Origin: Sinorhizobium medicae
GTDB lineage: Bacteria; Pseudomonadota; Alphaproteobacteria; Rhizobiales; Rhizobiaceae
Length of the DNA: 64,000 bases
Direction of reading: 5' to 3'
Assembly (NCBI RefSeq): GCF_007827695.1
Contig: NZ_VITA01000014.1
Span: 1-64,000 of the forward strand
Position numbers and translations under genes: made by a program. Each line of letters opens with the position of its first letter. Within the stretch, counting starts at the first letter, position 1. Below the pieces are notes generated by a model, which did no database searches, was not told the origin of the DNA, and saw only the letters and a list, made by a program, of their open reading frames with translations. Of this stretch, positions 18,066 through 27,053 are shown piece after piece.

Positions 18066-20413
18066 TGAGCGCTTGCAGCCATGGCGTCGCTCAGGACTGT
18101 CTTCACCATCCGCCGATAGGTTGCTAACGCCTGACCAACAACCTGGTCCATATTGAAGTATTTGTAGGTTCCCAGTCGTCCGACGAACGTTACGTCCGCG
18201 CGCACCCGTGCCAAGGCCTCATACTGCTTGTAGAGTGCCTGGTTTTCAGGCCGCGGAATCGGATAGTAGGGGTCCCCGTCGGCACAGGCGAACTCATAGG
18301 AAATGCTTGTTTTCGGGTGGATCTGCCCGGTCAGATGCTTGTACTCGGTAACGCGGGTGTAAGGCACGGCCTCAGACGGATAGTTTACGACGGCTACGGG
18401 TTGCATGCGACTGATATCATGCGTTTCGTGCTGGAACTTCAGGCTGCGATACGGCAGCCGGCCAAAGCGGTAACCGAAATATTCGTCGATTGGCCCTGTA
18501 AAGATTGTATGCGCTGCCAGGTTGTCCCGTTGGATGTCGGCATACTCGGTGCCGGTCATGACAGTGATGTTCTCGTGATCCAGCATCTTTTCGAACATTT
18601 CTGTATACCCATGAAGCGGCATCGCCTGGTAAGTGTCGAGAAAATACCGGTCGTCCGTATTTGTGCGCGTCGGCACCCGCGCCGTTACCGACTTGTCGAG
18701 CTGCGTGGGATCAAGCCCCCATTGCTTTCGGGTGTAACCCTCAAAGAATGCACGGTACAAATCACTGCCGATCTGTGACACGACCACATCCTTCGACGTC
18801 ACGATCGCATCGCACGGCTCGGCGCGGCTGGCCAGAAACAGCGCGGCTTCCGCCTCGTTCTTGAGGTCAAGACCGTATAGGGCGTTCAGCGTCGTTCTGT
18901 TGATGGGAACAGGCAATAGATGATCGCCGAGTTGTGCAAGTACCCGATGCTCGTAGGGCCTCCAAGCGGTAAACCGCGAAAGATAGTTGAGGACGACCTC
19001 GCTGTTGGTGTGGAAGATATGAGGTCCGTACCGATGAACCAGGATGCCGTCTTCATTGTGGAAATCATAGGCATTTCCGGCAATATGCGGTCGTCGGTCG
19101 CAAAGAAGCACGCGCTTATTGCCATCGGATGCAAGTCTCTCTGCCAAAACCGAGCCGGCAAACCCTGCACCGACAATCAGACAATCGTAAGCCAAAGAAA
19201 CCGCGGCGCCTGATCTTTGACGGTGGCTTCTTTTAGGAGGCAGCTCGGGCACCATCCGCCGTGTCACAGCTTCATCCATCAGAGCATTCATCGCAAGGAA
19301 CGTCTTGTCCCAAGATGACCCCGCAAGCATAGTATCGACTGATGCCAGCCAATCCGTGCCTGACCTTTTCAAGGTGAGCGCACTTTCGCATGCCGTAGCG
19401 AAATCATCGGGGTCTCCCGCCAGAAATACGCCACCCACATCACCATAAAGACGCACCACATCCGTAATCGGCGTGCTGACAACTGGCCGCCCGGCTGCCA
19501 GATATTCCGGCGTCTTCGTGGGGCTGATGAACTTCGTTGCCTCATTGAGGGCAAAGGGCATCAATGCCACATCCCATCCCGAAAGATAGGCCGGCAGTTC
19601 AGTGTATCTCTTTTGGCCGAGATAATGGATGTTTGGAGCCCTCGGCAGATCGTCCCGCGAAATCTTGGAAATCGGACCGATAAAGATGAAGGAGAAGTTT
19701 GGTCTCGCTTTCGCCACCGCATCGATCAGGGCCAGGTCGAGACGCTCGTCAATAACGCCATAATATCCGAATTTCGAACCGGAAATCGTCCGTTGATCGG
19801 ACGGTTCCTCACAGTTCAGCCGTGCAGCCTGAAAATGGCTTGCGTCGACACTCGATGGAAAAGGATGAATGTTGGCATGGAGATGGCGCTTCGCCTCGTA
19901 AAGGCTATGTCCTCCAGTGAATACCGCATCGGCCCGCCCGATAAGCGCAGCTTCCGTTTCCTTCAATTGGGGCGGTGCAAATTTGAAATTCGCCAGTTCG
20001 TCCATGCAGTCATAAATGATCGCCGACGCATCCACATGGCTGGCGAAATCATACATCATCGGAGTGTAAAACCACAGAATTGGGCGTGTCGCGCCGCAAA
20101 GCCCGAGAAGATCATCTAGCAGTTTTCTCAGCGCACGTTCCCGATCGCCCTCACTCCATCCATGCGGAACCCTAGGGCGAACGGCCTTGACCCCCGTTCC
20201 GTCGAATGAATGAATCTCGAGATAGGCAAGATGATGGTCTGTCGGAATAAATTCCTCAAAGAAGAATACCTGCCGATCTTTGGCAAAGCGGTCCATCAGG
20301 TGTTGCGGGCGCTGAAACACAAAATCCCAGCGTAAGTGAGAAAAACAAATAAGGGGCGTGTGCTGGGCCGACACGGTATGTGCCGCTTGAGAAAACGAAC
20401 TGAAGAGATTCAT
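18062..20413 (-). CDS. glf: Glycosyltransferase fused to UDP-galactopyranose mutase
   Basis: A 783-residue fusion; the ATG at 20413 is preferred over an in-frame TTG 10 codons upstream. Residues 1-400 are a GT-B transferase (FSHLRWDFVFQRPQHLM; KTPEYLAAGRPVVSTP). Residues about 407-783 match full-length UDP-galactopyranose mutase: FAD site VGAGFAGSVLAERLA, then GPHIFHTNSE, YTRKQWG, and a C-terminal TFVGRLGTYKYFNMDQVV. The mutase converts UDP-galactopyranose to UDP-galactofuranose, so the locus product probably contains galactofuranose and the attached transferase is a candidate galactofuranosyltransferase. The stop overlaps the next fusion gene by 4 bases. No signal peptide or membrane segment is seen. 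Confidence 0.9.
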   Translation of the reverse strand: MNLFSSFSQAAHTVSAQHTPLICFSHLRWDFVFQRPQHLMDRFAKDRQVFFFEEFIPTDHHLAYLEIHSFDGTGVKAVRPRVPHGWSEGDRERALRKLLDDLLGLCGATRPILWFYTPMMYDFASHVDASAIIYDCMDELANFKFAPPQLKETEAALIGRADAVFTGGHSLYEAKRHLHANIHPFPSSVDASHFQAARLNCEEPSDQRTISGSKFGYYGVIDERLDLALIDAVAKARPNFSFIFIGPISKISRDDLPRAPNIHYLGQKRYTELPAYLSGWDVALMPFALNEATKFISPTKTPEYLAAGRPVVSTPITDVVRLYGDVGGVFLAGDPDDFATACESALTLKRSGTDWLASVDTMLAGSSWDKTFLAMNALMDEAVTRRMVPELPPKRSHRQRSGAAVSLAYDCLIVGAGFAGSVLAERLASDGNKRVLLCDRRPHIAGNAYDFHNEDGILVHRYGPHIFHTNSEVVLNYLSRFTAWRPYEHRVLAQLGDHLLPVPINRTTLNALYGLDLKNEAEAALFLASRAEPCDAIVTSKDVVVSQIGSDLYRAFFEGYTRKQWGLDPTQLDKSVTARVPTRTNTDDRYFLDTYQAMPLHGYTEMFEKMLDHENITVMTGTEYADIQRDNLAAHTIFTGPIDEYFGYRFGRLPYRSLKFQHETHDISRMQPVAVVNYPSEAVPYTRVTEYKHLTGQIHPKTSISYEFACADGDPYYPIPRPENQALYKQYEALARVRADVTFVGRLGTYKYFNMDQVVGQALATYRRMVKTVLSDAMAASAQ

Positions 20414-20487
20414 TGCACATCCGCGTTTGAGAGACGGATGCAAACTAAGATTTCATTGGTTTGTTCCGCGCATTACCTTCGAATTAT

Positions 20488-21648
20488 CTAATATGCTGAA
20501 AAATCCATCAGTGTTCTCAGCTTTCGCACCGAGTGCGGCCAGGTCCAGTTGTCGAGCACCGTTTGCCGGGGCGAGAATTCGGGAAGGGTCGAGAGCATCT
20601 CGAGAATCCCTTCGTGAAACGCTCCAGCTGCTGCGACGCGCCCAGTCTGTGACGTAATATATTGAAGACCGCACCGAAGCGCGCTGTTGGCAAGGACGGG
20701 CAAACCGGCAAGCATGTATTCGGTCAGGATCGCTGGCGCCCCATCATCGACGCCGCAAACGACGCCAATCTTGGCCTGGTTCATTAATCGGTTTATCTCG
20801 GTAAATGGGACAGAGGGCGGACCGACGAAGTCAACGTTGATCTGCAAGTCACGAGCTTGCGCACGCAAAGTTTCGCTCATCTCCCCATGACCAAAGACGC
20901 ACAACGCGCGATAGGAGGGCGGGAGTTTCGCCAAAGCTTCGAAAAGAATGTCGTGACGCTTGTAGCTCTGCGCGGCGGCGACATAGATGACGTCATACGG
21001 CTTCGGGCTCTGGTACGGATAAAACATACTGTCTGAAGCGAATTCCGGGCCGATGGGCAGGATGGCAGTTTTCATTCCGGGATGCCGGTCGGTCACCTCG
21101 TCTGACTGCCACTTAGCTCCGGTGAGCACGAGATCGAAATGCCGGCTAATCTCAGGCGGGATACGCAACGCTGGCGCATCAATGGAATTGTAAATCAGGT
21201 AACTGCCTTTACAAGCGGCGAGTATGTCTTCGGAAACGCCAAGGCCCCATACGCAAAGAACGTCAGGCGGACCAAATGTGAGAATGTGGGCCAGCATGTC
21301 GTTTGACGCAAACGGTACTTCCGGACCATTCATCTGAAATGAACGTCGCAAGAGAGGTCGCACTTCCCCTAAATCTGTCTCCGGCGGATCGTCCCCGCGC
21401 CAATGTGTCCAAATCTCCGCAGCATCGACTATGCCCACTTTCAAGCAGGCCAGAGGAAGACGGTCGATATATCCGCCCTCTACCACAAAATCGCGATGTG
21501 CCCGTTCAACTACCTTAGGCTGTTCGCGCGCACGCTTTTCCCACTGCTTCTGGAAATACTTAACGGAGCGTATCCGGGAGGCAAATGCCCGCCCGGCCTG
21601 AGAATCGCTGATGACGGCAAGGCGTCGATGTATTGGATGCGAGGTCAT
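20488..21648 (-). CDS. Glycosyltransferase, GT-B fold
   Basis: A 386-residue protein. The C-terminal half has the GT4/GT1 nucleotide-sugar-binding pattern: VIYVAAAQSYKRHDILFEAL for the alpha-beta core and IGVVCGVDDGAPAILTEYMLAGLPVLAN, where the acidic residues match the EX7E region only loosely. The N-terminal half (LAVISDSQAGRAFASRIRSVKYFQK) is less typical and should bind the acceptor. It lies 74 bases upstream of the mutase fusion on the same strand and is probably the first gene of the glycan operon. No separate ribosome binding site stands out at the ATG. Confidence 0.75.
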   Translation of the reverse strand: MTSHPIHRRLAVISDSQAGRAFASRIRSVKYFQKQWEKRAREQPKVVERAHRDFVVEGGYIDRLPLACLKVGIVDAAEIWTHWRGDDPPETDLGEVRPLLRRSFQMNGPEVPFASNDMLAHILTFGPPDVLCVWGLGVSEDILAACKGSYLIYNSIDAPALRIPPEISRHFDLVLTGAKWQSDEVTDRHPGMKTAILPIGPEFASDSMFYPYQSPKPYDVIYVAAAQSYKRHDILFEALAKLPPSYRALCVFGHGEMSETLRAQARDLQINVDFVGPPSVPFTEINRLMNQAKIGVVCGVDDGAPAILTEYMLAGLPVLANSALRCGLQYITSQTGRVAAAGAFHEGILEMLSTLPEFSPRQTVLDNWTWPHSVRKLRTLMDFSAY

Positions 21649-22027
21649 GCTGTAGACGGAAGAACCATGCCGTTAGTTCCTGTATGCAGGCCTTTGAGAA
21701 ACTGATGCATAGTTCGATCCGCCTCGATGGTGATTGTTGCGAATTTTGACCTTCCGACGGTAACCGCCGCCGGACCATAGCGCCGGACCGAAGCCGCACT
21801 GGCCGTCAGACAGTTCAAGCGCACTTCAAAATCGCGGCGACCGGCGACGGCTATAATTTGTCGAGAAAAGGCACGCCACGCTCAATGGCCCCAAACGGCA
21901 CGGCACGCTGATAGACTATCTACGACCCCTCGCCTGTTATCAACCGGATACAGTGAACCCGCGCGGGCGCTCCTGCCGTGGATCCGGGCTCCCTAATAAC
22001 CAAATATTTTCGCCTTGCCGCACCCAG
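21649..22027. other. Intergenic stretch upstream of the glycan operon
   Basis: About 380 bases between the first glycan gene and the 3' end of the PhnA-like gene, all on the minus strand. The operon promoter should lie here. I see no coding frame with family features and cannot assign promoter boxes with confidence. Confidence 0.45.
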
Positions 22028-22942
22028 TCAAAGCCGCCGTCGACCTGGAAGCAACCGATCCACTATGACCGGATGGGCAACGCCCGAATGACCGCCAAAC
22101 CACCCTGCGACTGCACCCAACACGAGGGCGAGGAAAGCAACCAATGCGCCGGCTGAGACAGCCGATGCAGCGGCATCGGCGGCGTCGATCGCCTCCTGCT
22201 TCGTCCGCTCAACCGCTTGGGTATACTGCTCCTCCATCTGCGTAACCTGTGTTCGCGCTTCTTCGACCGGAATGTTGCGCGCGCTAGCTAGAGCCTGTGC
22301 AGCTTTCTCCCGCGCAGCCTCTGCCTCGCTTTCGTTACCCGTCACCAAGGCCCGGATCGACGTGATTGCGGCGTTGTTGAGGGCTTCCGCATCGGTTCCA
22401 GTCGAACGAACCTGCCGTTCGATGGCGTCGAGCGGGTTTGCCTCCGCGATCATAGGCGCCGCGGTCTGCGCAACAGTCTGACCGAGCCCTCCAACCGCGC
22501 TGGCAACCCCACTGAACGCTCCCCCGACGATGCTCCCGACAGCGGTTGTCAAGAGGTAGAGAACGAGTAACGTGGTGAACGCCCATGTTGTGAGACCGTG
22601 TAGCGCTCCAGCCGTTTCATCGGTCTTTCCCGACATACGGGCGGCGATATAGCCGCCAGTGAATGCCGAAACGATCCCGGAAAGCAGATACCAGATGCCC
22701 GCGACGATCGAGAATGTGCTTGCCGCCGGGTTGTCGCCGCTCTGCGGATCAAGCGTAGCTACGCCGATCCCGACCCCCAGCATTGTCAGCAGGACCTGAA
22801 TGACAAGAGCTACCACCACACCCGCAAAGATAGCGCCCCAGGACACTTTGTTGACGAGAATGGTGTGTGCGTTCTCGACTGGCGTGATGTCCGTGCGAAC
22901 GGCCTCATCTCTGGTCGAAGGCCCTTCGGAGTAATCGCTCAT
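22028..22942 (-). CDS. PhnA-like multi-pass membrane protein
   Basis: A 304-residue protein with an AGGAGCGGGAAC ribosome binding site directly before the ATG. Predicted membrane segments by eye are at about 33-58 (SWGAIFAGVVVALVIQVLLTMLG), 78-100, 115-150 and 265-285. Between the last two lies a long Ala/Glu-rich helical stretch (AEAAREKAAQALASARNIPVEEA), likely a cytoplasmic or periplasmic coiled coil. Rhizobial homologues are labelled PhnA-like protein without a proven function. It is not the phosphonoacetate hydrolase PhnA. The family is common in rhizobia and may be envelope-stress related; that is inference. Confidence 0.65.
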   Translation of the reverse strand: MSDYSEGPSTRDEAVRTDITPVENAHTILVNKVSWGAIFAGVVVALVIQVLLTMLGVGIGVATLDPQSGDNPAASTFSIVAGIWYLLSGIVSAFTGGYIAARMSGKTDETAGALHGLTTWAFTTLLVLYLLTTAVGSIVGGAFSGVASAVGGLGQTVAQTAAPMIAEANPLDAIERQVRSTGTDAEALNNAAITSIRALVTGNESEAEAAREKAAQALASARNIPVEEARTQVTQMEEQYTQAVERTKQEAIDAADAAASAVSAGALVAFLALVLGAVAGWFGGHSGVAHPVIVDRLLPGRRRL

Positions 22943-23125
22943 GTTCCCGCTCCTATTCGAGGGGCCGATTTATCAGCCGCCGCGGATGATTTTTCCGCGA
23001 TTCAAACTTCAGAGCTGAACAATCGTTCCCTAAGGCCCCTTAACGGGCAGATTGAACTGCCTCCCATTTCGACCGAACAGTCGGCACAAGCAGAAGGGCT
23101 CAAGCACAGGCTTGAGTATAGGCTT

Positions 23126-23988
23126 ATGTCCAACGACTTCAGACGCATTGAATTGCTGACGGGTGATGCCCGCCGGAGGCGGTGGACAACCGAGCTGACG
23201 ATCATGGAGCAGAGTTTCGAGCCAGGCGAGACGGTATCTTCGACCGCTCGCCGCCATGGCGTTGCGCCCAATCTGTTTTACGGTGGCGCAGGCTCTTGAG
23301 TGAGGAGGTGCTGCCGCCGTGGATTCAGACGAGCCGGTTGCCGTCAATTCGGAAGTGAAGAAGCTTGAAGACCGCATCCGCGAGCTGGAGCGCATGCTCG
23401 GCCGCAAGACGATGGAGATCGAAATCGTGCGCGAGGTTCTTTCCAAAGCAAGCTCAAAAAGACATATCGCGGCCAATCTTGTTGCCGAAGGACGGTTCCC
23501 GATGAAGACCGTCGCCAACACGCTGGGCGTTTCCCGTTCCAACCTCGTCGAGCGGTCGAAGGGCAGATCGGAGCCGCGCGGGAGTTGCCACAAGGCAGAG
23601 GATGCCGATCTTCTGCCTGCCATCCGCAGGCTGGTGGATCAAAGCCTACCTATGGCTATCGGCCGATCGCCGCGCTCCTCAATCGCGATAGGCGAGCCGC
23701 CGATAAGCCTGTCGTCAACGCCCAGCGGGTCCATCGCATCATGGCCAACCACGCCATGCTGCTGGAAAAGCATACGGCCCTTCGCAAGGGTCGCATCCAT
23801 GACGGCAAGGTCATGGTCATGTGCTCCAACCTGCGCTGGTGCTCCGATGGACTGGAGTTTGCCTGCTGGAATGGCGAGGTGATCCGTCTCGCCTTCGTCA
23901 TCGACGCCTTCAACCGCGAAATCATCGCCTGGACGGCCCTCGCCAATGCAGGCATCTCCGGCTCCGACGTGCACGACATGATGTTGGA
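23126..23988 (+). mobile_element. Degenerate IS3-family insertion sequence (orfA/orfB remnants)
   Basis: The 5' part encodes an IS3 orfA helix-turn-helix start (ELLTGDARRRRWTTE, then FEPGETVSSTARRHGVAPNLFY). After a frameshift come LEDRIRELERMLGRKTMEIEIVRE and FPMKTVANTLGVSRSNLVER. After another, the integrase region appears (PTYGYRPIAALLNRDRRA; SNLRWCSDGLEFACWNGE; IDAFNREIIAW). At least three frameshifts are needed to read through it. Homology stops at about DMMLE near 23985, where TraG-like sequence begins, so the catalytic 3' end is lost. No terminal inverted repeats were found. The element cannot encode an active transposase. Confidence 0.8.
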
Positions 23989-24188
23989 GGTAAGCGCAAC
24001 CGCGCGACAGTGTTCCTGTTGCTGCCGCCGGATCGGCTCTCGACCTATTCCAGATGGCTGCGTCTGCTGGTCACCCAAAGCCTGGCGGACATGGCGCGTC
24101 GATCGAACGCGCCATGGGCCTGATGGCCGGCGATGGCGTTCAGCTCTGGCCAATCCTGCAGGACATCCATCAACTGCGCGCCACGTAA
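23983..24188 (+). pseudogene. traG: TraG/VirD4 conjugal coupling protein fragment
   Basis: Two blocks match the C-terminal part of TraG/VirD4 coupling ATPases: NRATVFLLLPPDRLSTYSRW with LRLLVTQSLADMARRS following, and IERAMGLMAGDGVQLWPIL followed by QDIHQLRA. In a full protein these blocks are separated by a Walker-B region (FLLDEFAALG), which is missing here, and the second block is in a different frame. The fragment is therefore an internally deleted scar of a conjugative plasmid or element. Its left edge abuts the IS3 remnant and its right edge runs into the 3' end of hipA. Confidence 0.7.
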
Positions 24189-25381
24189 AGGTGCCGTTGA
24201 ATTCGCCTGCATCGCTTTTGAATTTGGTGGGTGACGCGCTCCAGAATCCTTGTGGGATCGCCAACGATTTCAGAAGTCCGCTTCGTAACATCTTCGCAGG
24301 CGTCTGCGACCACAGCGGAAAGTTCTCCGACCCTTCTGACAGTTGATGCGCAACTCAACCCAATCTCCTCAGCTACTGCTTGCCAATCGCGTCGCCCCAA
24401 GTCAGCCGCGATGAAGCGCCCGGCAATGCCTTGAGGTAGGCTCTGATCGACCTGACGGTAAACAGCAGCACACATTAAATCGTAAAGTGGCGCGATCTTC
24501 GCAGATCCCGCCGCACCGATCAGGATGGAATAGTTCTTTGCGTGCGAGTCGGAGTTGCAGATCAGCACGTTGGAAATCATCGCATCCAGAAGCTTCACGC
24601 GCTCGCCGGGGGAAACCAGATCACTGACGGCATCGAACATCATCTTCAACGTCACGCCGCCACCTGTCGAGGATCGCTCGTATTTCTGTAATGGAAAATG
24701 TCCTTTCAGCTGGCAAAGGTCTTCCTGGTGCAGCCTGCGGATCTCGCCCTGCGGGGCCGCGAAACGGTCATCTCGCTTCACCAGCAAATAGCGCCTTTTA
24801 CCGGCTACGCCGATCGAAGCTTCGGCCGCTTCCAGTCCACATGCCCGTGCAAGGGCCAGACGGGCGTTATCCGGCTTGATGATTTGGGTCGATGGCGTGC
24901 CGTCTACCGGTATCGAGATGATGCGATCTCCATCGACAAATACGGGCAGCTTCTCCTGCACACCTGCAAGCGACATCGAGACCCCTCGTTCTCCCACCAG
25001 AAAGGGTTTCGCTGGAAGCTCGTTGAGGATGCGCTCCAGCGTCACCTTGTCCAGAATAGGCTCCAGGCTGACGCCTGCCTTTCTTGGTTCGCCGATCGAC
25101 AGCGCTCCCGCCGTGTCTCGGCCGATGTGGCCGAGCAGGCCCACGATGTCCTGAGGAGATACTTTCAGCCGTTGACCGATTTCTGCGAGATGGGTTTCCG
25201 GAAGCAGGTTTGCGAGCCACGGCAGCAGCCTGTCTGCACCGACCGTTCCTGAGCGCAACCATGGTCAGCGAAATTGGGAAAGCCGAGCGGCGCGCTTCCC
25301 AGATCGATCGTAGTCAAGACGCCATTCCCCTTCGAAAGTCATCTCAGCGACGGGCGAAGTTTCGTAGAAGATGGTTGTCAT
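24170..25381 (-). pseudogene. hipA: HipA-type serine/threonine kinase toxin, N-terminus split by two frameshifts
   Basis: The kinase body (24170-25258 frame, 362 residues) is well preserved: ERGVSMSLAGVQEKLPVF (nucleotide loop), YLLVKRDDR, the catalytic NSDSHAKNYSIL and the metal-binding KIAPLYDL. The true start is the ATG at 25381, which overlaps the hipB stop (ATGA) and begins MTTIFYETSPVAEMTFEGEW. That frame ends early; the next block SAFPISLTM is in a second frame and RSGTVGADRLLPWL in a third. Two indels within about 100 bases thus separate the N-terminal subdomain 1 from the kinase. A late internal start is possible but would give a protein lacking that subdomain. The last residues (YVARS) run into the traG fragment. 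Confidence 0.8.
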
Positions 25382-25650
25382 CGACCATCCCCGAAGGTCG
25401 GCAGGAAGCCGAGGTCATCGTCCAACGCAGCTGAAGGCGCTTGGGCTGTTTTGAGGTCGCCGATCTCGATGCCGACTGTTCGTGCAACGATCAGAGCTTT
25501 TTCGAGCTGGCAGCTTCTTTTGCCAGATTCGAGCTCGACGATGAAACGTTCACCCGTACCCGAACGGGTGGCAAGCTCTGCCTGGGTCCAGCCGAGGACT
25601 TTCCGTTTCTCCCTGACGGCATCGCCGAAATCGCGTGCGGACCTGAACAT
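25378..25650 (-). CDS. hipB: HipB-like antitoxin, XRE-family DNA-binding protein
   Basis: A 90-residue protein with a Cro/C1 helix-turn-helix at about residues 8-60 (GDAVREKRKVLGWTQAELATRSG, then FIVELESGKRSCQLEKAL), the standard form of HipB, which binds its own promoter and neutralises HipA. A GGGAGAT ribosome binding site precedes the ATG. The stop codon overlaps the hipA start. Two near-palindromic sites lie 21 and 60 bases upstream of the start and are good candidates for autoregulation. The gene itself looks intact although its partner is broken. Confidence 0.85.
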   Translation of the reverse strand: MFRSARDFGDAVREKRKVLGWTQAELATRSGTGERFIVELESGKRSCQLEKALIVARTVGIEIGDLKTAQAPSAALDDDLGFLPTFGDGR

Positions 25651-25670
25651 CGAGCATCTCCCAGCAACGG

Positions 25671-25686
25671 CTTACCGTACAGGAAG
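25671..25686. promoter_or_regulatory. Candidate HipB operator 1
   Basis: CTTACCGTACAGGAAG is an imperfect 16-bp palindrome 21 bases upstream of hipB. It shares CTTACCG and GGAAG with a second site 39 bases further upstream. The position and repetition fit autoregulation by HipB; binding is inferred. Confidence 0.55.
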
Positions 25687-25709
25687 ACTCGCTCGCTTTC
25701 GATGCAAAA

Positions 25710-25725
25710 CTTACCGATCGGGAAG
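25710..25725. promoter_or_regulatory. Candidate HipB operator 2
   Basis: CTTACCGATCGGGAAG is a 16-bp near-perfect palindrome (one mismatched pair) in the same orientation and spacing context as operator 1. The 39-bp centre-to-centre distance is close to four helical turns, so two HipB dimers could sit on one face of the DNA. Confidence 0.6.
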
Positions 25726-25859
25726 CTTAAACGAGTGAGGCGCACATTCTTCCCGACAGGGTCGAACGTGCCATGGGAAACTTCAGTCCGGTGCGGACAA
25801 TTGATTGACGCGCGTCAATGTTGACGCATCATAGATCTGACGCCAACACAGACACCTTT

Positions 25860-26149
25860 CTAGACGCCCGCCCGATGCATCAGCTTCTGCAAAGCCGCGG
25901 GATACGACATCCGGTTCATTTCACAAAACTGAAGAAAGCGGTTGAAGGTCGTAACAGGCGGCCGAATGTTGAGGTTGGCAGATGGCGCGGAAGGTTTTCG
26001 ATGAGTCAGCTTCTGGATTGGTTCGCGAGGAACAAAACCGTGGCGGTCAACAATCTCGTCGACCTTGGCGTCCGGAATCCCGGGGCGTCATCCTTGTCTG
26101 GAGTGATGTTGGCGAGCTTACCGCCGAAACCTAGATCCTTGCCACTCAT
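25860..26149 (-). pseudogene. Small ribbon-helix-helix-like protein, frameshifted
   Basis: From the ATG at 26149 the protein starts MSGKDLGFGGKLANITPDKD. After a single-base shift near a CCCCGGG run it continues PDAKVDEIVDRHGFVPREP and ends with LNIRPPVTTFNRFLQFCE, then MNRMSYPAALQKLMHRAG. That last part looks like a strand followed by two helices, as in ribbon-helix-helix DNA-binding proteins of plasmid partition or VirC2-like type. Its start overlaps the stop of the upstream reading frame (ATGA), which indicates a former two-gene unit. The family is tentative. Confidence 0.4.
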
Positions 26150-26385
26150 GCCACGGCCCTCGCATCGATTACAAGATTGACGAGTTCTTCTGCCATGCGG
26201 AAGGCATTGTCCTTTGCCGCCGGCAGTCCACTCACTTCCTTCGGCTCAAGCGAGTTGAGCTCCTGTTGGTAGAAGAACATGGCTTCGTTGAGGTGGTTGC
26301 GAAACATCGGCACTTCGCTTGCCGTCAGTTGGGACCGTTCCCGGGCGGATTTGATGGTCGGTGCTCGGCTGAGCCGTTCTGGCAA
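26146..26385 (-). pseudogene. 3' fragment of an unidentified gene coupled to the small RHH-like gene
   Basis: A 79-residue C-terminal piece (containing FRNHLNEAMFFYQQELNSLE and NAFRMAEELVNLVIDARAVA) whose TGA overlaps the next ATG. By position it might be the tail of a ParA-like ATPase paired with a small DNA-binding partner, but the sequence is not diagnostic. The upstream part of the gene cannot be traced in one frame, so I treat it as a remnant. Confidence 0.3.
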
Positions 26386-26879
26386 TTTGGCCTCTCACGA
26401 GACATTGAGAGGGGCCATACCAAGACGGAAGCAAGTCGATTCCGGTGGCCGAAGCTCTTCGTCGTCGCGATATACCCTTCGTGTTCACCATCGGTACGGC
26501 AGCGGGGGCATGGCGGAGTTTAGCAACGAACTCGCTTTGCAAAACCGTACGAACTTTGGAACTGAAGGGCATGCTCGTGGACTGAGTTGACGGAAGCCTG
26601 CCGTCTGGCGCCAATTTCCAACATGCCCGAAAATCGTCGATTGGATGAAGAACGACAGTTGCCTGGCGCCGTGCATGCGTGATCCGCGGTTCCAAGCGCT
26701 CATTGAATTGAAGCGAGGGCTGACGCCACGGCCATTCAGCTATTAAAGAGTCCTTGATTTCGCTTCACGGCCGACGAGGAACTAGACCCGTCGGCAAATA
26801 TGCTTTGGCGCGCGTTCGCAGCCCATTTGAAACAAACCGCCGCCTGCAGGGTTGAGCGCGAAAGATAGAGGCAGCCCGA
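26386..26879. other. Stretch with no identifiable gene
   Basis: About 490 bases upstream of the remnant above. Open frames on both strands overlap each other and have no family features. It may hold decayed upstream parts of the coupled gene pair. Confidence 0.4.
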
Positions 26880-26960
26880 ATGCACTCGCTCAACGTCGCT
26901 GGTATCGTAATTCTCCTTACGGTCATTGCGCTGTTCGTCCTGGCGTGGATCGTAGTTTGA
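26880..26960 (+). CDS. Possible 26-residue membrane peptide
   Basis: The ATG at 26880 opens a 26-codon frame, MHSLNVAGIVILLTVIALFV followed by LAWIVV and a stop. An AGAGG sequence lies eight bases before the ATG. The peptide is almost a single transmembrane helix. Such tiny membrane peptides are often missed in annotation. It is too short for homology to settle its status, so it stays a candidate. A second small membrane peptide is encoded about 100 bases away on the other strand. Confidence 0.4.
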   Translation: MHSLNVAGIVILLTVIALFVLAWIVV

Positions 26961-27053
26961 TGAGTAAGTCTGGGAGCTGGGGCTCGTTGACTTGCTTCAT
27001 GGTGACCGCCGTCAATCGGCCTCACGCTCTCTCTCGACGGTTCCAATATGCGG

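Noticed and set aside
23126-23988. Active insertion sequence
   Set aside because: Several frameshifts, lost 3' end with part of the catalytic region, and no terminal inverted repeats found.
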